A stretch of 6,252 nucleotides of DNA from Savagea sp. (lineage in GTDB: Bacteria > Bacillota > Bacilli > Bacillales_A > Planococcaceae), in assembly GCA_030152265.1 (NCBI GenBank), contig JASLHQ010000014.1, positions 1-6,252 on the forward strand, given 5' to 3'. Positions 1 to 5,595 of this stretch are shown here, piece after piece. A program made the translations under genes and the position numbers. Under the pieces are notes generated by a model that had not been told where the DNA came from, did not search any database, and saw only the letters and a program-made list of their open reading frames with translations. Positions within the stretch are counted from its first letter, which is position 1; every line of letters starts with the position of its first letter.

Positions 1-885
1 GTCTAGCGGTTCTTCTGTCGGGTTTTCAACATGTGTGACAGTATCCCCAACTTGTGTATCTCCGACATTTTTAATCGATGCGGATAAGTATCCAACATCT
101 CCAACAGTCAATTCATCGCGGTTTGTCGCATGCGGTGTGAAGACTCCCGTTTCAACGACTTCGAACTCTTTGCCTGTCGCCATCATGCGGATTTTATCTC
201 CTGGTTTCACCGTTCCGTCGATGATTCGTAAATATACGATAACCCCTTTATACGGGTCATAATGAGAGTCGAAAATTAATCCTTTTAACGGTGCGGCAGG
301 GTCGCCTTGTGGGGCCGGAACCTTTTCAACAACTTGTTCTAAAATCTCTTCAATTCCGATGCCTGCTTTTGCTGATGCAAGAACCGCTTCCGATGCATCA
401 AGTCCGATGACATCTTCCACTTCTTGCTTCACGCGCTCAGGGTCTGCTGCAGGTAAATCAATTTTGTTGATGACGGGCAAAATTTCTAAATCGTTATCAA
501 GCGCTAAATAAACGTTCGCCAACGTTTGTGCTTCGATTCCTTGCGCTGCATCGACTACTAAAATAGCCCCTTCACATGCTGCTAAACTGCGTGACACTTC
601 ATATGTAAAGTCGACGTGTCCCGGAGTATCAATTAAGTGGAAAATGTATTCTTCTCCATCTTTTGCAGTGTATGAAAGTTGTACAGCGTTTAACTTGATC
701 GTAATTCCACGCTCTTGCTCTAATTCCATCGAGTCAAGTGTACGTGTTTTCATCTCACGGTTCGTGAGCGTTTCCGTCTTTTCTAAAATACGGTCCGCTA
801 ATGTCGATTTCCCGTGGTCAATATGGGCGATAATCGAAAAGTTTCGAATATTTTTTTGGCGATTTAATCTTTCACTATTATTCAT
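1..885 (-). CDS. lepA: Elongation factor 4 (LepA), N-terminal part, cut by the window edge
   Basis: LepA is a cytoplasmic translational GTPase related to EF-G that binds ribosomes and is thought to back-translocate or rescue stalled complexes. The visible 295 residues hold the whole G domain and the start of domain 2. The G motifs are: P-loop AHIDHGKST at residues 20-28, RGIT at 59-62, DTPGH at 86-90, NKID at 140-143 and SAK at 171-173. From about residue 200, KGLIFDSHYDPYKGV begins the beta-barrel domain. The usual family length is about 600 residues, so roughly half the gene lies outside the window to the left. The start ATG (883-885) is preceded by a good ribosome binding site, AGGAGTGA (893-900), with 7 nt spacing. 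It is transcribed away from rpsT from its own promoter (917-945). In B. subtilis gpr and spoIIP lie between rpsT and lepA; here they do not. Identity is essentially certain from the motifs and context. Confidence 0.97.
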   Translation of the reverse strand, partial: MNNSERLNRQKNIRNFSIIAHIDHGKSTLADRILEKTETLTNREMKTRTLDSMELEQERGITIKLNAVQLSYTAKDGEEYIFHLIDTPGHVDFTYEVSRSLAACEGAILVVDAAQGIEAQTLANVYLALDNDLEILPVINKIDLPAADPERVKQEVEDVIGLDASEAVLASAKAGIGIEEILEQVVEKVPAPQGDPAAPLKGLIFDSHYDPYKGVIVYLRIIDGTVKPGDKIRMMATGKEFEVVETGVFTPHATNRDELTVGDVGYLSASIKNVGDTQVGDTVTHVENPTEEPLD

Positions 886-916
886 CGTCAGTTCACTCCT
901 AAATATGCTACAAGTA

Positions 917-945
917 AGTATAACAGTGAACGCTTCACACTTCAA
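917..945 (-). promoter_or_regulatory. SigA-type promoter of lepA
   Basis: Read on the minus strand, a -35 box TTGAAG (940-945) and a -10 box TATACT (917-922) are separated by exactly 17 bp. Transcription would begin near 910, giving a leader of about 25 nt that contains the lepA ribosome binding site. Each box matches the vegetative consensus at four or five of six positions. The spacer holds an inverted repeat, described separately. Confidence 0.65.
926..938. repeat. Small inverted repeat in the lepA promoter spacer
   Basis: GTGAA-CGC-TTCAC is a perfect 5-bp inverted repeat lying between the -35 and -10 boxes of the lepA promoter. The 3' arm extends to TTCACAC (934-940), and this has an inverted partner GTGTGAA at 960-966. 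The element could be an operator, but arms this short can arise by chance. Confidence 0.3.
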
Positions 946-982
946 TAACGAGTGGAGCCGTGTGAAAAAATATATTTTTAGC

Positions 983-1002
983 GTAAAGAGAACTTTCTTT
1001 AC
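983..1002. repeat. Dyad upstream of the rpsT promoter
   Basis: GTAAAGA (983-989) and TCTTTAC (996-1002) form a perfect 7-bp inverted repeat with a 6-nt centre. It ends 9 bp before the rpsT -35 box. A further direct copy, GTAAAGAGA, recurs at 983-991 and 1051-1059, the second just after the predicted rpsT start point. A regulatory role is only inferred; the region is AT-rich and short repeats are expected at some rate. Confidence 0.35.
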
Positions 1003-1006
1003 ACTT

Positions 1007-1047
1007 AAGCATTGCAAAGCACTTTTTTATTTGTTAAAATAATGCTT
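1007..1047. repeat. Inverted repeat flanking the rpsT core promoter
   Basis: AAGCATT (1007-1013) and AATGCTT (1041-1047) are perfect 7-bp inverted arms. They bracket the core promoter: the left arm overlaps the first bases of the -35 box, and the right arm ends near the predicted transcription start. No function can be assigned from sequence alone. Confidence 0.3.
1012..1040 (+). promoter_or_regulatory. SigA-type promoter of rpsT with extended -10
   Basis: The -35 box TTGCAA (1012-1017) and the -10 box TAAAAT (1035-1040) are separated by 17 bp. The -10 is preceded by TGT (1032-1034), an extended -10 element. Predicted start is near 1047, leaving a leader of about 70 nt before the S20 start codon. 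Close to consensus, as expected for a ribosomal protein gene. Confidence 0.7.
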
Positions 1048-1118
1048 GTTGTAAAGAGATATCCGGATTATTTTTTAAGAGGGAAGACTCTTCTATCCAG
1101 CAAGTGGAGGTGAAATTC
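1048..1118 (+). other. rpsT 5' leader with small hairpin
   Basis: The predicted untranslated leader can fold AAGAG (1077-1081) against CTCTT (1088-1092), with a 6-nt loop. GGAT (1065-1068) could pair with ATCC (1095-1098) around it. This sits just upstream of the ribosome binding site. S20 is autoregulated at translation in E. coli, so a control leader is conceivable, but I recognise no known leader family and the pairing is weak. Confidence 0.25.
1106..1112 (+). promoter_or_regulatory. Ribosome binding site that fixes the rpsT start
   Basis: GGAGGTG lies 6 nt before the ATG at 1119. It overlaps the in-frame GTG at 1104, which would have no binding site of its own. This favours the ATG and the family-typical N-terminus MPNIKGAIKR. 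Confidence 0.85.
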
Positions 1119-1367
1119 ATGCCAAACATTAAAGGTGCGATCAAACGCGTTCGTAAAAGCGAAAAAGTGAACGCTCAAAACTCAAACTATAAAGCAGCGA
1201 TGCGTACAGCAATCCGTAAAGCGGAAACTGCACTCGAAGCGAAAGACGAAAACGCTGCAGCTCTTTTACAAGACGCTGTTAAACGTTTAGACAAAGCAGC
1301 AGTTAAAGGTTTAATCCATAAAAACACTGCAGCTCGTCAAAAATCACGTCTCATGAAAAAAGCGTAA
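1119..1367 (+). CDS. rpsT: 30S ribosomal protein S20
   Basis: S20 binds 16S rRNA early in 30S assembly. The 82-residue product begins MPNIKGAIKRVRKSEKVN and ends with the conserved block KGLIHKNTAARQKSRLMKKA (residues about 63-82). It is rich in lysine, arginine and alanine, as expected for the long-helix bundle of this family. Its length is close to the usual 82-90 residues. The start was chosen for the GGAGGTG site 6 nt upstream; an in-frame GTG 15 bp earlier overlaps that site and is unlikely. The gene is monocistronic, with its own extended -10 promoter and a strong terminator directly after tandem stop codons (TAATAA). It is divergent from lepA and convergent with holA. Confidence 0.97.
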   Translation: MPNIKGAIKRVRKSEKVNAQNSNYKAAMRTAIRKAETALEAKDENAAALLQDAVKRLDKAAVKGLIHKNTAARQKSRLMKKA

Positions 1368-1368
1368 T

Positions 1369-1410
1369 AAAAAAGCAATTTGGTCGATTTTCGACACAAA
1401 TTGCTTTTTT
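1369..1410. terminator. Bidirectional terminator between rpsT and holA
   Basis: AAAAAAGCAATTTG (1369-1382) pairs with CAAATTGCTTTTTT (1397-1410). The stem continues as GTCGA (1383-1387) with TCGAC (1391-1395), leaving a TTT loop and one bulged A at 1396. The A tract on one side and the T tract on the other let it end both the rpsT transcript and the convergent holA transcript. Its last base touches the holA stop codon. Confidence 0.92.
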
Positions 1411-2417
1411 TATGCTTTCATTAAAAATAATTCAATAATTTGTTCACGGTTCATCGATGAAGTCTTCAACTGATAATCGACCGTCGCAATCGCATCTAAC
1501 GCTTGAAACAATTGTTCTTCGGTCGGCTTTTGTCGATTTTGCATGACGAGCTTCACCCGGAACGGATGCACTTTTAACTGTTGCGCGATACTTTGCTGTT
1601 CAAGTCCTTTTCTTTGCAATGTCGATACGTTGAGCATGAGACGAATTTGCCCCGCAATGAGTGCGGTCAACATGATCGGCTCTTCTCCGTTCGCCAATAA
1701 ATCTCTATAAATACGAATCGCTTCACTCACATTGCGTTGCACGAAAGCATTCGTCAACGTAAATACATCCATTTCTGGCGTACGCGTCACAAATTGACGG
1801 ATGAGCTCTTCTGTAATCTCTCCGCCTTCTCCTACTGTCGTTGCTAATTTCATCAACTCTTGATGTAATAGTGTTAAATTTTCTCCTACACGCGCTACGA
1901 AAAATTCTGCCACTTCTTTCTGAAGACCTACATTTTCTTTGCTCGCATAAGAAAGCAATGTAGCGACTAAATCTTGCGCTGATAATCGTTCAGCTTCTAT
2001 AAGTGTCGCTTTTTCTTTCATTAATTTTGTAATTTTTTTACGATTATCCACTTTTTCATATGGTGCGGTGAAAATCGTAATCGCTGTCGGTGAAGGATTT
2101 GCTAACCATTTTTCTAAATCGCCTAAACGATGGTCGATTTTTTCCCTACTTTTCTGTTCAGCTTTTAAAAATGATGCATTTTTTGCAATGATGAGTTTAT
2201 AATCCGAAAAAAAAGGAACGGTATCCGCCTCTTCGACGACCGCTTCGACAGGAACTTGGTCTAAATCGTACGTAAACTTCTCAAGTTCTCCTTGTTGTTT
2301 CATCTTCTTTTCGATACGACGAATCGTCTCATCATGTGTCATCTGTTCTTCCCCGACGATTAAATAGATTGACGCTAGCTCTCCTTTATCGATCGCTTGC
2401 CAAACCTTTTGAGCCAT
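1410..2417 (-). CDS. holA: DNA polymerase III delta subunit (HolA, YqeN family)
   Basis: The delta subunit is part of the clamp loader and opens the beta sliding clamp during chromosome replication. The 335-residue product fits the family length (about 340). Family features seen are: the N-terminal stretch IYLIVGEEQ (17-25), TVPFFSDYKLII (66-77) in the clamp-contacting region, APYEKVDNRKK (118-128), and KVHPFRVK (282-289) in the C-terminal collar domain. I chose the ATG at 2415-2417, because GAGGAGG (2424-2430) lies 6 nt upstream of it. The other in-frame ATG (2421-2423) directly abuts that site, and the longer open frame reaching 2555 runs through the promoter. It starts divergently from yqzM and ends against rpsT on the shared terminator. 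The same gene sits between comE and rpsT in B. subtilis. Confidence 0.95.
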   Translation of the reverse strand: MAQKVWQAIDKGELASIYLIVGEEQMTHDETIRRIEKKMKQQGELEKFTYDLDQVPVEAVVEEADTVPFFSDYKLIIAKNASFLKAEQKSREKIDHRLGDLEKWLANPSPTAITIFTAPYEKVDNRKKITKLMKEKATLIEAERLSAQDLVATLLSYASKENVGLQKEVAEFFVARVGENLTLLHQELMKLATTVGEGGEITEELIRQFVTRTPEMDVFTLTNAFVQRNVSEAIRIYRDLLANGEEPIMLTALIAGQIRLMLNVSTLQRKGLEQQSIAQQLKVHPFRVKLVMQNRQKPTEEQLFQALDAIATVDYQLKTSSMNREQIIELFLMKA

Positions 2418-2423
2418 TGTCAT

Positions 2424-2430
2424 CCTCCTC
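2424..2430 (-). promoter_or_regulatory. Ribosome binding site that fixes the holA start
   Basis: GAGGAGG on the minus strand lies 6 nt before the ATG at 2417 and 0 nt before the ATG at 2423. Only the first gives workable spacing, so it decides the holA start. Confidence 0.85.
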
Positions 2431-2442
2431 ACTTCTTCTAGT

Positions 2443-2471
2443 AGTATACATGATGGCTTTTCGACTTTGAA
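2443..2471 (-). promoter_or_regulatory. SigA-type promoter of holA
   Basis: On the minus strand, a -35 box TTCAAA (2466-2471) and a -10 box TATACT (2443-2448) are separated by 17 bp. Transcription would begin near 2436, giving a leader of about 19 nt before the chosen holA ATG. This also argues against the upstream-extended reading frame. Confidence 0.6.
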
Positions 2472-2478
2472 GAGGAAT

Positions 2479-2518
2479 CTCGATTTCTTTCCACAATGAA
2501 TTGTGTCAAAATTTCGAG
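2479..2518. repeat. 40-bp concentric dyad between holA and yqzM
   Basis: The inner palindrome CACAAT-GA-ATTGTG (2492-2505) is perfect. The outer arms CTCGA (2479-2483) and TCGAG (2514-2518) share exactly the same centre (2498.5). Three of the eight intervening position pairs also match, so 14 of 20 positions are symmetric. It lies 7 bp upstream of the holA -35 box and about 50 bp before the yqzM -10 box. No T run follows on either strand, so it does not look like a terminator. An operator for one or both divergent genes is an inference. Confidence 0.45.
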
Positions 2519-2566
2519 TTCTGTTGCATTTCTTTAGTTGCTCTAGCTTTTTCAAATTGAATCATC

Positions 2567-2572
2567 TATAAT
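2567..2572 (+). promoter_or_regulatory. Probable -10 box of the yqzM promoter
   Basis: A perfect TATAAT stands 26 nt before the yqzM start codon. At the expected distance upstream I find no good -35 box (TAGCTT at 2544-2549 with 17 bp spacing), and no TG extension. TTCAA-A-TTGAA (2551-2561), a small palindrome, occupies the spacer. The promoter may be weak or need an activator. Confidence 0.45.
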
Positions 2573-2598
2573 TAGAGAAGTAACTAGGAGGTGTAGCA

Positions 2599-2736
2599 AT
2601 GAATGAATTTGAAAAAGACGTTCAATGTAAACGCAATGACTTCAACGACTCAGCTGTCGGTTTCGTAGTAGCTTTCCTCGGTTTCTCGAGTATCTTTGTA
2701 ATTGCTACAATTATCGACCTCGTTGGAAGTCTATAA
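2599..2736 (+). CDS. yqzM: YqzM-family small membrane protein
   Basis: This 45-residue product begins MNEFEKDVQCKRNDFNDSAV and ends IIDLVGSL. The first 18 residues are charged and polar; residues about 19-42 form one hydrophobic, probably membrane-spanning helix. It resembles B. subtilis YqzM in size, N-terminal MNEFEK-V motif and position between comEC and holA, so I assign it to that family, whose function is not known to me. A strong ribosome binding site, AGGAGGTG (2586-2593), lies 5 nt before the ATG. Its own TATAAT box stands upstream, and a bidirectional terminator begins right after the stop codon, so it appears to be expressed alone and against comEC. The good translation signals and conserved position argue that this short frame is real. 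Confidence 0.88.
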   Translation: MNEFEKDVQCKRNDFNDSAVGFVVAFLGFSSIFVIATIIDLVGSL

Positions 2737-2737
2737 T

Positions 2738-2775
2738 AAAAAAATGGTATGTCGACTTTCGACTACCATTTTTTT
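2738..2775. terminator. Bidirectional terminator between yqzM and comEC
   Basis: AAAAAAATGGTA (2738-2749) pairs with TACCATTTTTTT (2764-2775). The stem continues with GTCGA (2751-2755) against TCGAC (2759-2763) around a CTT loop, with one bulged T at 2750. Flanking A and T tracts allow it to end both yqzM and the convergent comE operon. It overlaps the last two bases of the comEC stop codon. Confidence 0.92.
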
Positions 2776-4951
2776 ATTTGAATCGATATTCAATCGTTCC
2801 TTCTTCAGCGGTGGAACGAATGTTCACCCGATGCGATTTCAATCGCTCGACTACTTCTTCATGAGGATGCCCGTAGCGATTGTTACGTCCTGCTGAAATG
2901 ACCGCTTCATCAGGTTGCGTCGCTTGCACCCACTCTTCCGTCGTAGATGTACGACTCCCGTGATGCCCCGCTTTTAAAACATACGTCCCTGGACGCCGCT
3001 CATAGTTTTTAGCTAATCGTCGTTCCATTTCTTCTTCTAAATCACCCATTAATAAAATCGTGTATTCGCCATGAATGATTTCTAATACGAGAGAGCGATC
3101 ATTGTCATCTGTTATGACTGCATCTTGAGTGGGCCACAATAGGCGAAATGTCGTCTTGCCGACTTGCCATTGTTTCGGTGCTGTGATCGGTTGATGAGCG
3201 ATCTTCCGCTCATCTGCGAGATTTAACAACTCGGCCATCAATTCTTTTCGTTCACTTTCTGGAGGATAAACGATCAATTTCGTACTTACCCGCTCAATCA
3301 CTTCATCCGCTCCTTCCATATGGTCACTATCCGCATGTGTTACGAATAAAGTATCGAGCGTTTTAATTTGCTTCGCTTTCAATAAAGGTACGACGACTTG
3401 ACGACCGACTTCATATAGCGATTGCCGCTCTTTCCACGCTTCTTTTTGTTCATAGCGCAACACTCCACCCGTATCGACGAGATACACCCCTCGTCGATGA
3501 GGCAACTCAATTAAAATACTATCGCCTTGTCCGACATCGATAAATGTCACGACGAGTTCCTCGTTCCAATACGGACGGCTCTCTAATAAAACAAAAGGAA
3601 TGACGAAAATAAAAATCGCTCGTTTCCATTGTTTGCGTTCTAGCGCGATAAAAGCATATAAAATACTAAGTGTAATCCCGCCCATCACCGTTACAGAAAT
3701 CGCTCCACCTATCCACATTTGATACGGTAGCTCTGCTAACTTTTCTGTCCATTGTAATAAAAATCGCTGTATCGGAACAAATACCATTAAGTACCATTCA
3801 CTGAATATAGGAAAAAGATAAGATAAACATAAAATGATTAAATAAGAAGGTAAAACGAAAGAGGAATAAATCGGCACATATAATATGTTGATGACGATTG
3901 AGGAAACGGAAAACTCATAAAAATGGAAGAGTAAAATCGGGTATAAACTAAGCTGGGTAAAGAGGGAGATGAGGAATAATTGAATAATTGGGTGCTCCAC
4001 GCGTCGCAATAGTTGCGCACTTAAAATAATCGTTAAAGCCGCCCCGTAAGATAACTGGAATCCCGGAAAATAAAACAACGTCGGCTTCCAAAATAATAAG
4101 GCGATCGCACTGTAACTGAGCGCGTCAATCGGCGATAATTTACTGCCTGGTTTTAAAAATAATAAGACGAAAAAAGCCATTAAACTAGCGCGCAATACAG
4201 ACGGACTCGCACCTGCGATAATCGCATACAGCGGCAAAGCAACGAGTAACAAATAATGCGTCGTCTCGTGCGTCATACGCAATCGTAGAAGAGTTCCACG
4301 AATGAGTAACATGACGAGACTGACATGAAGTCCACTGATCGCCAACAAATGTGAAATACCGAGAATTTGCAATTGCTCGTTAATTTCCGTCGTAAAGTCT
4401 GATTTATCTCCGATTAATAAAGCTTTCGCTTCCCAATGTAAATCTTGCGGAAAAATGTGCTCAATTTGTTGACGCAACTGTTCACGCCAAGATTCTAACA
4501 TACTGCGCCATGTCTTTTGCTCTTCTAAATGAATGAACTCTATAATGTCGGCATAATTATTCGCTCGGTTCATCTTTAAGTAATGCGCCATTTGAAACGC
4601 ATACGGATGACTCGGGGGGTGTAGTTCAGACGGAGCTAAACGCAATCGCAATAATGCATCTTGCCAAATCACTTGCTCCAGCTTATTTTTCTCATCTTCC
4701 GAAGCAATCCGATACGTCACATAAATAAATTCTCCTTCATATTGAACGAATCCTCGCAACCGATCTCCGTCCATTTTTATTTGATTCGTACCTGTCACTT
4801 CGAGCACTTGTTCACTATCCAATTGCTCGCTCGGAATCGTCGTTTGGAAATACATCACACTCACCATATAAAGCGCACTATAAACGATTAACAAGCGAAG
4901 CGGTATTTTCAGCAACATGTACATGAGAAGCCATGCGAAAAAGGCGGTCAT
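2774..4951 (-). CDS. comEC: DNA internalization channel ComEC/Rec2
   Basis: ComEC is the polytopic membrane protein through which single-stranded DNA enters the cytoplasm during transformation. From the ATG at 4951 the product is 725 residues (B. subtilis about 776). Order: membrane helices at about 1-36; an extracellular OB-like region to about 140; the competence domain, with HLLAISGLH (201-209), GASPSVLRASLM (247-258), GFQLSYGA (297-304) and many helices to about 455; then a metallo-beta-lactamase-like domain with DVGQGDS (472-478), THADSDH (538-544), GD at 636-637, HHGS (663-666) and SAGRNNRYGHP (686-696). The metal-binding motif appears complete, so nuclease activity on the non-transported strand is plausible. 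It is the last gene of comEA-comEB-comEC. The ATG has no ribosome binding site, and the same frame upstream encodes another hydrophobic helix, so the true start may be an ATT near 5035-5038, inside comEB (see findings). Confidence 0.96.
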   Translation of the reverse strand: MTAFFAWLLMYMLLKIPLRLLIVYSALYMVSVMYFQTTIPSEQLDSEQVLEVTGTNQIKMDGDRLRGFVQYEGEFIYVTYRIASEDEKNKLEQVIWQDALLRLRLAPSELHPPSHPYAFQMAHYLKMNRANNYADIIEFIHLEEQKTWRSMLESWREQLRQQIEHIFPQDLHWEAKALLIGDKSDFTTEINEQLQILGISHLLAISGLHVSLVMLLIRGTLLRLRMTHETTHYLLLVALPLYAIIAGASPSVLRASLMAFFVLLFLKPGSKLSPIDALSYSAIALLFWKPTLFYFPGFQLSYGAALTIILSAQLLRRVEHPIIQLFLISLFTQLSLYPILLFHFYEFSVSSIVINILYVPIYSSFVLPSYLIILCLSYLFPIFSEWYLMVFVPIQRFLLQWTEKLAELPYQMWIGGAISVTVMGGITLSILYAFIALERKQWKRAIFIFVIPFVLLESRPYWNEELVVTFIDVGQGDSILIELPHRRGVYLVDTGGVLRYEQKEAWKERQSLYEVGRQVVVPLLKAKQIKTLDTLFVTHADSDHMEGADEVIERVSTKLIVYPPESERKELMAELLNLADERKIAHQPITAPKQWQVGKTTFRLLWPTQDAVITDDNDRSLVLEIIHGEYTILLMGDLEEEMERRLAKNYERRPGTYVLKAGHHGSRTSTTEEWVQATQPDEAVISAGRNNRYGHPHEEVVERLKSHRVNIRSTAEEGTIEYRFK

Positions 4952-5016
4952 GACATCGAGTGCTTCATACGATGCAATGGCCGCCCATAGTATCGCAATG
5001 GCACTATGAAAAGGTC

Positions 5017-5580
5017 TTATTTCTTTAAGTTGAATAATCGATCCACCTGCTCTCGGTAGTGAGGCAATGTTTCATCTCCTTGCTGTTCGAGTTTTTCTAA
5101 TAGTTGCTCGATCAATGTTAATTTCTCTTCTTGTAAAAAGTCGACATTGCGTGCATCAAACGGAATTTTTTTCGTCACGATACCCGCTTCTTGAAATAAC
5201 TGTTTCGCATACGGGTCATTTTTATAATCTTCCGCGTAATAAACGCGTTCAATACCCGATTGAACGATCGCCTTCGTACATTGCAAGCAAGGGAAATGCG
5301 TAACATATAATGTCGCACCTTGAACGGGGCTCCCGTATTTTGCACATTGCAATAACGCGTTAATTTCAGCGTGAATCGTGCGTACACAATGATTGTCGAC
5401 GACGTAACAGCCGACATCGATACAATGTTCTCCTCCGGTAATCGAACCGTTATATCCTCCTGCAATAATGCGGTTTTCTCGCACGATTGTCGCGCCTACT
5501 GAAAGACGAGTACATGTGCTTCGAACAGCGAGTAAATGGCTCTGTGCCATAAAAAATTGCTCCCACGTAATACGCTCCAT
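5017..5580 (-). CDS. comEB: ComEB, dCMP deaminase-family zinc enzyme
   Basis: This 187-residue cytoplasmic protein belongs to the cytidine/deoxycytidylate deaminase family, which converts dCMP to dUMP with a catalytic zinc. The zinc and catalytic motifs are HAE (70-72) and PCLQC (97-101): H70, C98 and C101 are the expected ligands and E72 the proton shuttle. GGYNGS (41-46) and HCIDVGC (52-58) are also typical of dCMP deaminases. The ATG (5578-5580) follows AAAGGTGA (5587-5594) with 6 nt spacing, 15 bp after comEA. The C-terminal tail (about 150-187) is a charged, probably helical extension. A salvage role for nucleotides from degraded incoming DNA has been suggested for this operon. In B. subtilis comEB translation is reported to matter mainly for expressing comEC, which fits the overlap with the extended comEC frame here. 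Confidence 0.95.
   Translation of the reverse strand: MERITWEQFFMAQSHLLAVRSTCTRLSVGATIVRENRIIAGGYNGSITGGEHCIDVGCYVVDNHCVRTIHAEINALLQCAKYGSPVQGATLYVTHFPCLQCTKAIVQSGIERVYYAEDYKNDPYAKQLFQEAGIVTKKIPFDARNVDFLQEEKLTLIEQLLEKLEQQGDETLPHYREQVDRLFNLKK
5033..5048 (-). promoter_or_regulatory. Candidate comEC translation start: embedded AGGTG and ATT codons
   Basis: Inside the end of comEB, AGGTG (5044-5048, minus strand) precedes two consecutive in-frame ATT codons (5036-5038 and 5033-5035), with 5 and 8 nt spacing. Between the upstream TGA in the comEC frame (5072-5074) and the ATG at 4951, no ATG, GTG, TTG or CTG exists. A start here would add 28 or 29 residues, including RPFHSAIAILWAAIASYEA, a good first membrane helix. 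Starting at ATT is rare (infC is the known case), so this is a hypothesis. Confidence 0.4.
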
Positions 5581-5595
5581 ACAGATTCACCTTTC

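Noticed and set aside
644..1042. Plus-strand open frame of 132 codons
   Set aside because: It overlaps the LepA G domain antisense and runs through the lepA and rpsT promoters, with no ribosome binding site and no recognisable protein.
1104..1118. GTG start giving a 5-residue longer S20
   Set aside because: The GTG overlaps the ribosome binding site of the ATG at 1119, and S20 proteins normally begin MPNIK or MANIK.
2498..2511. Spo0A-box-like sequence TGTGTCAAA near the dyad
   Set aside because: One mismatch to a short degenerate consensus, and the locus lacks gpr-spoIIP, so a sporulation regulator site is not supported.
2418..2555. 46-codon upstream extension of holA
   Set aside because: It runs through the holA promoter (2443-2471), lacks family similarity, and the ribosome binding site at 2424-2430 fits only the ATG at 2417.
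4661..4891. Plus-strand open frame of 76 codons inside comEC
   Set aside because: Shadow of the comEC reading frame; no ribosome binding site or recognisable domain.
5017..5030. Programmed -1 frameshift from comEB into comEC
   Set aside because: comEC is in the -1 frame of comEB, but the junction TTA AAG AAA TAA is not a canonical slippery heptamer: re-pairing AAA onto GAA would be poor. No clear downstream stimulator structure was seen. Kept only as a weaker alternative to an ATT start.
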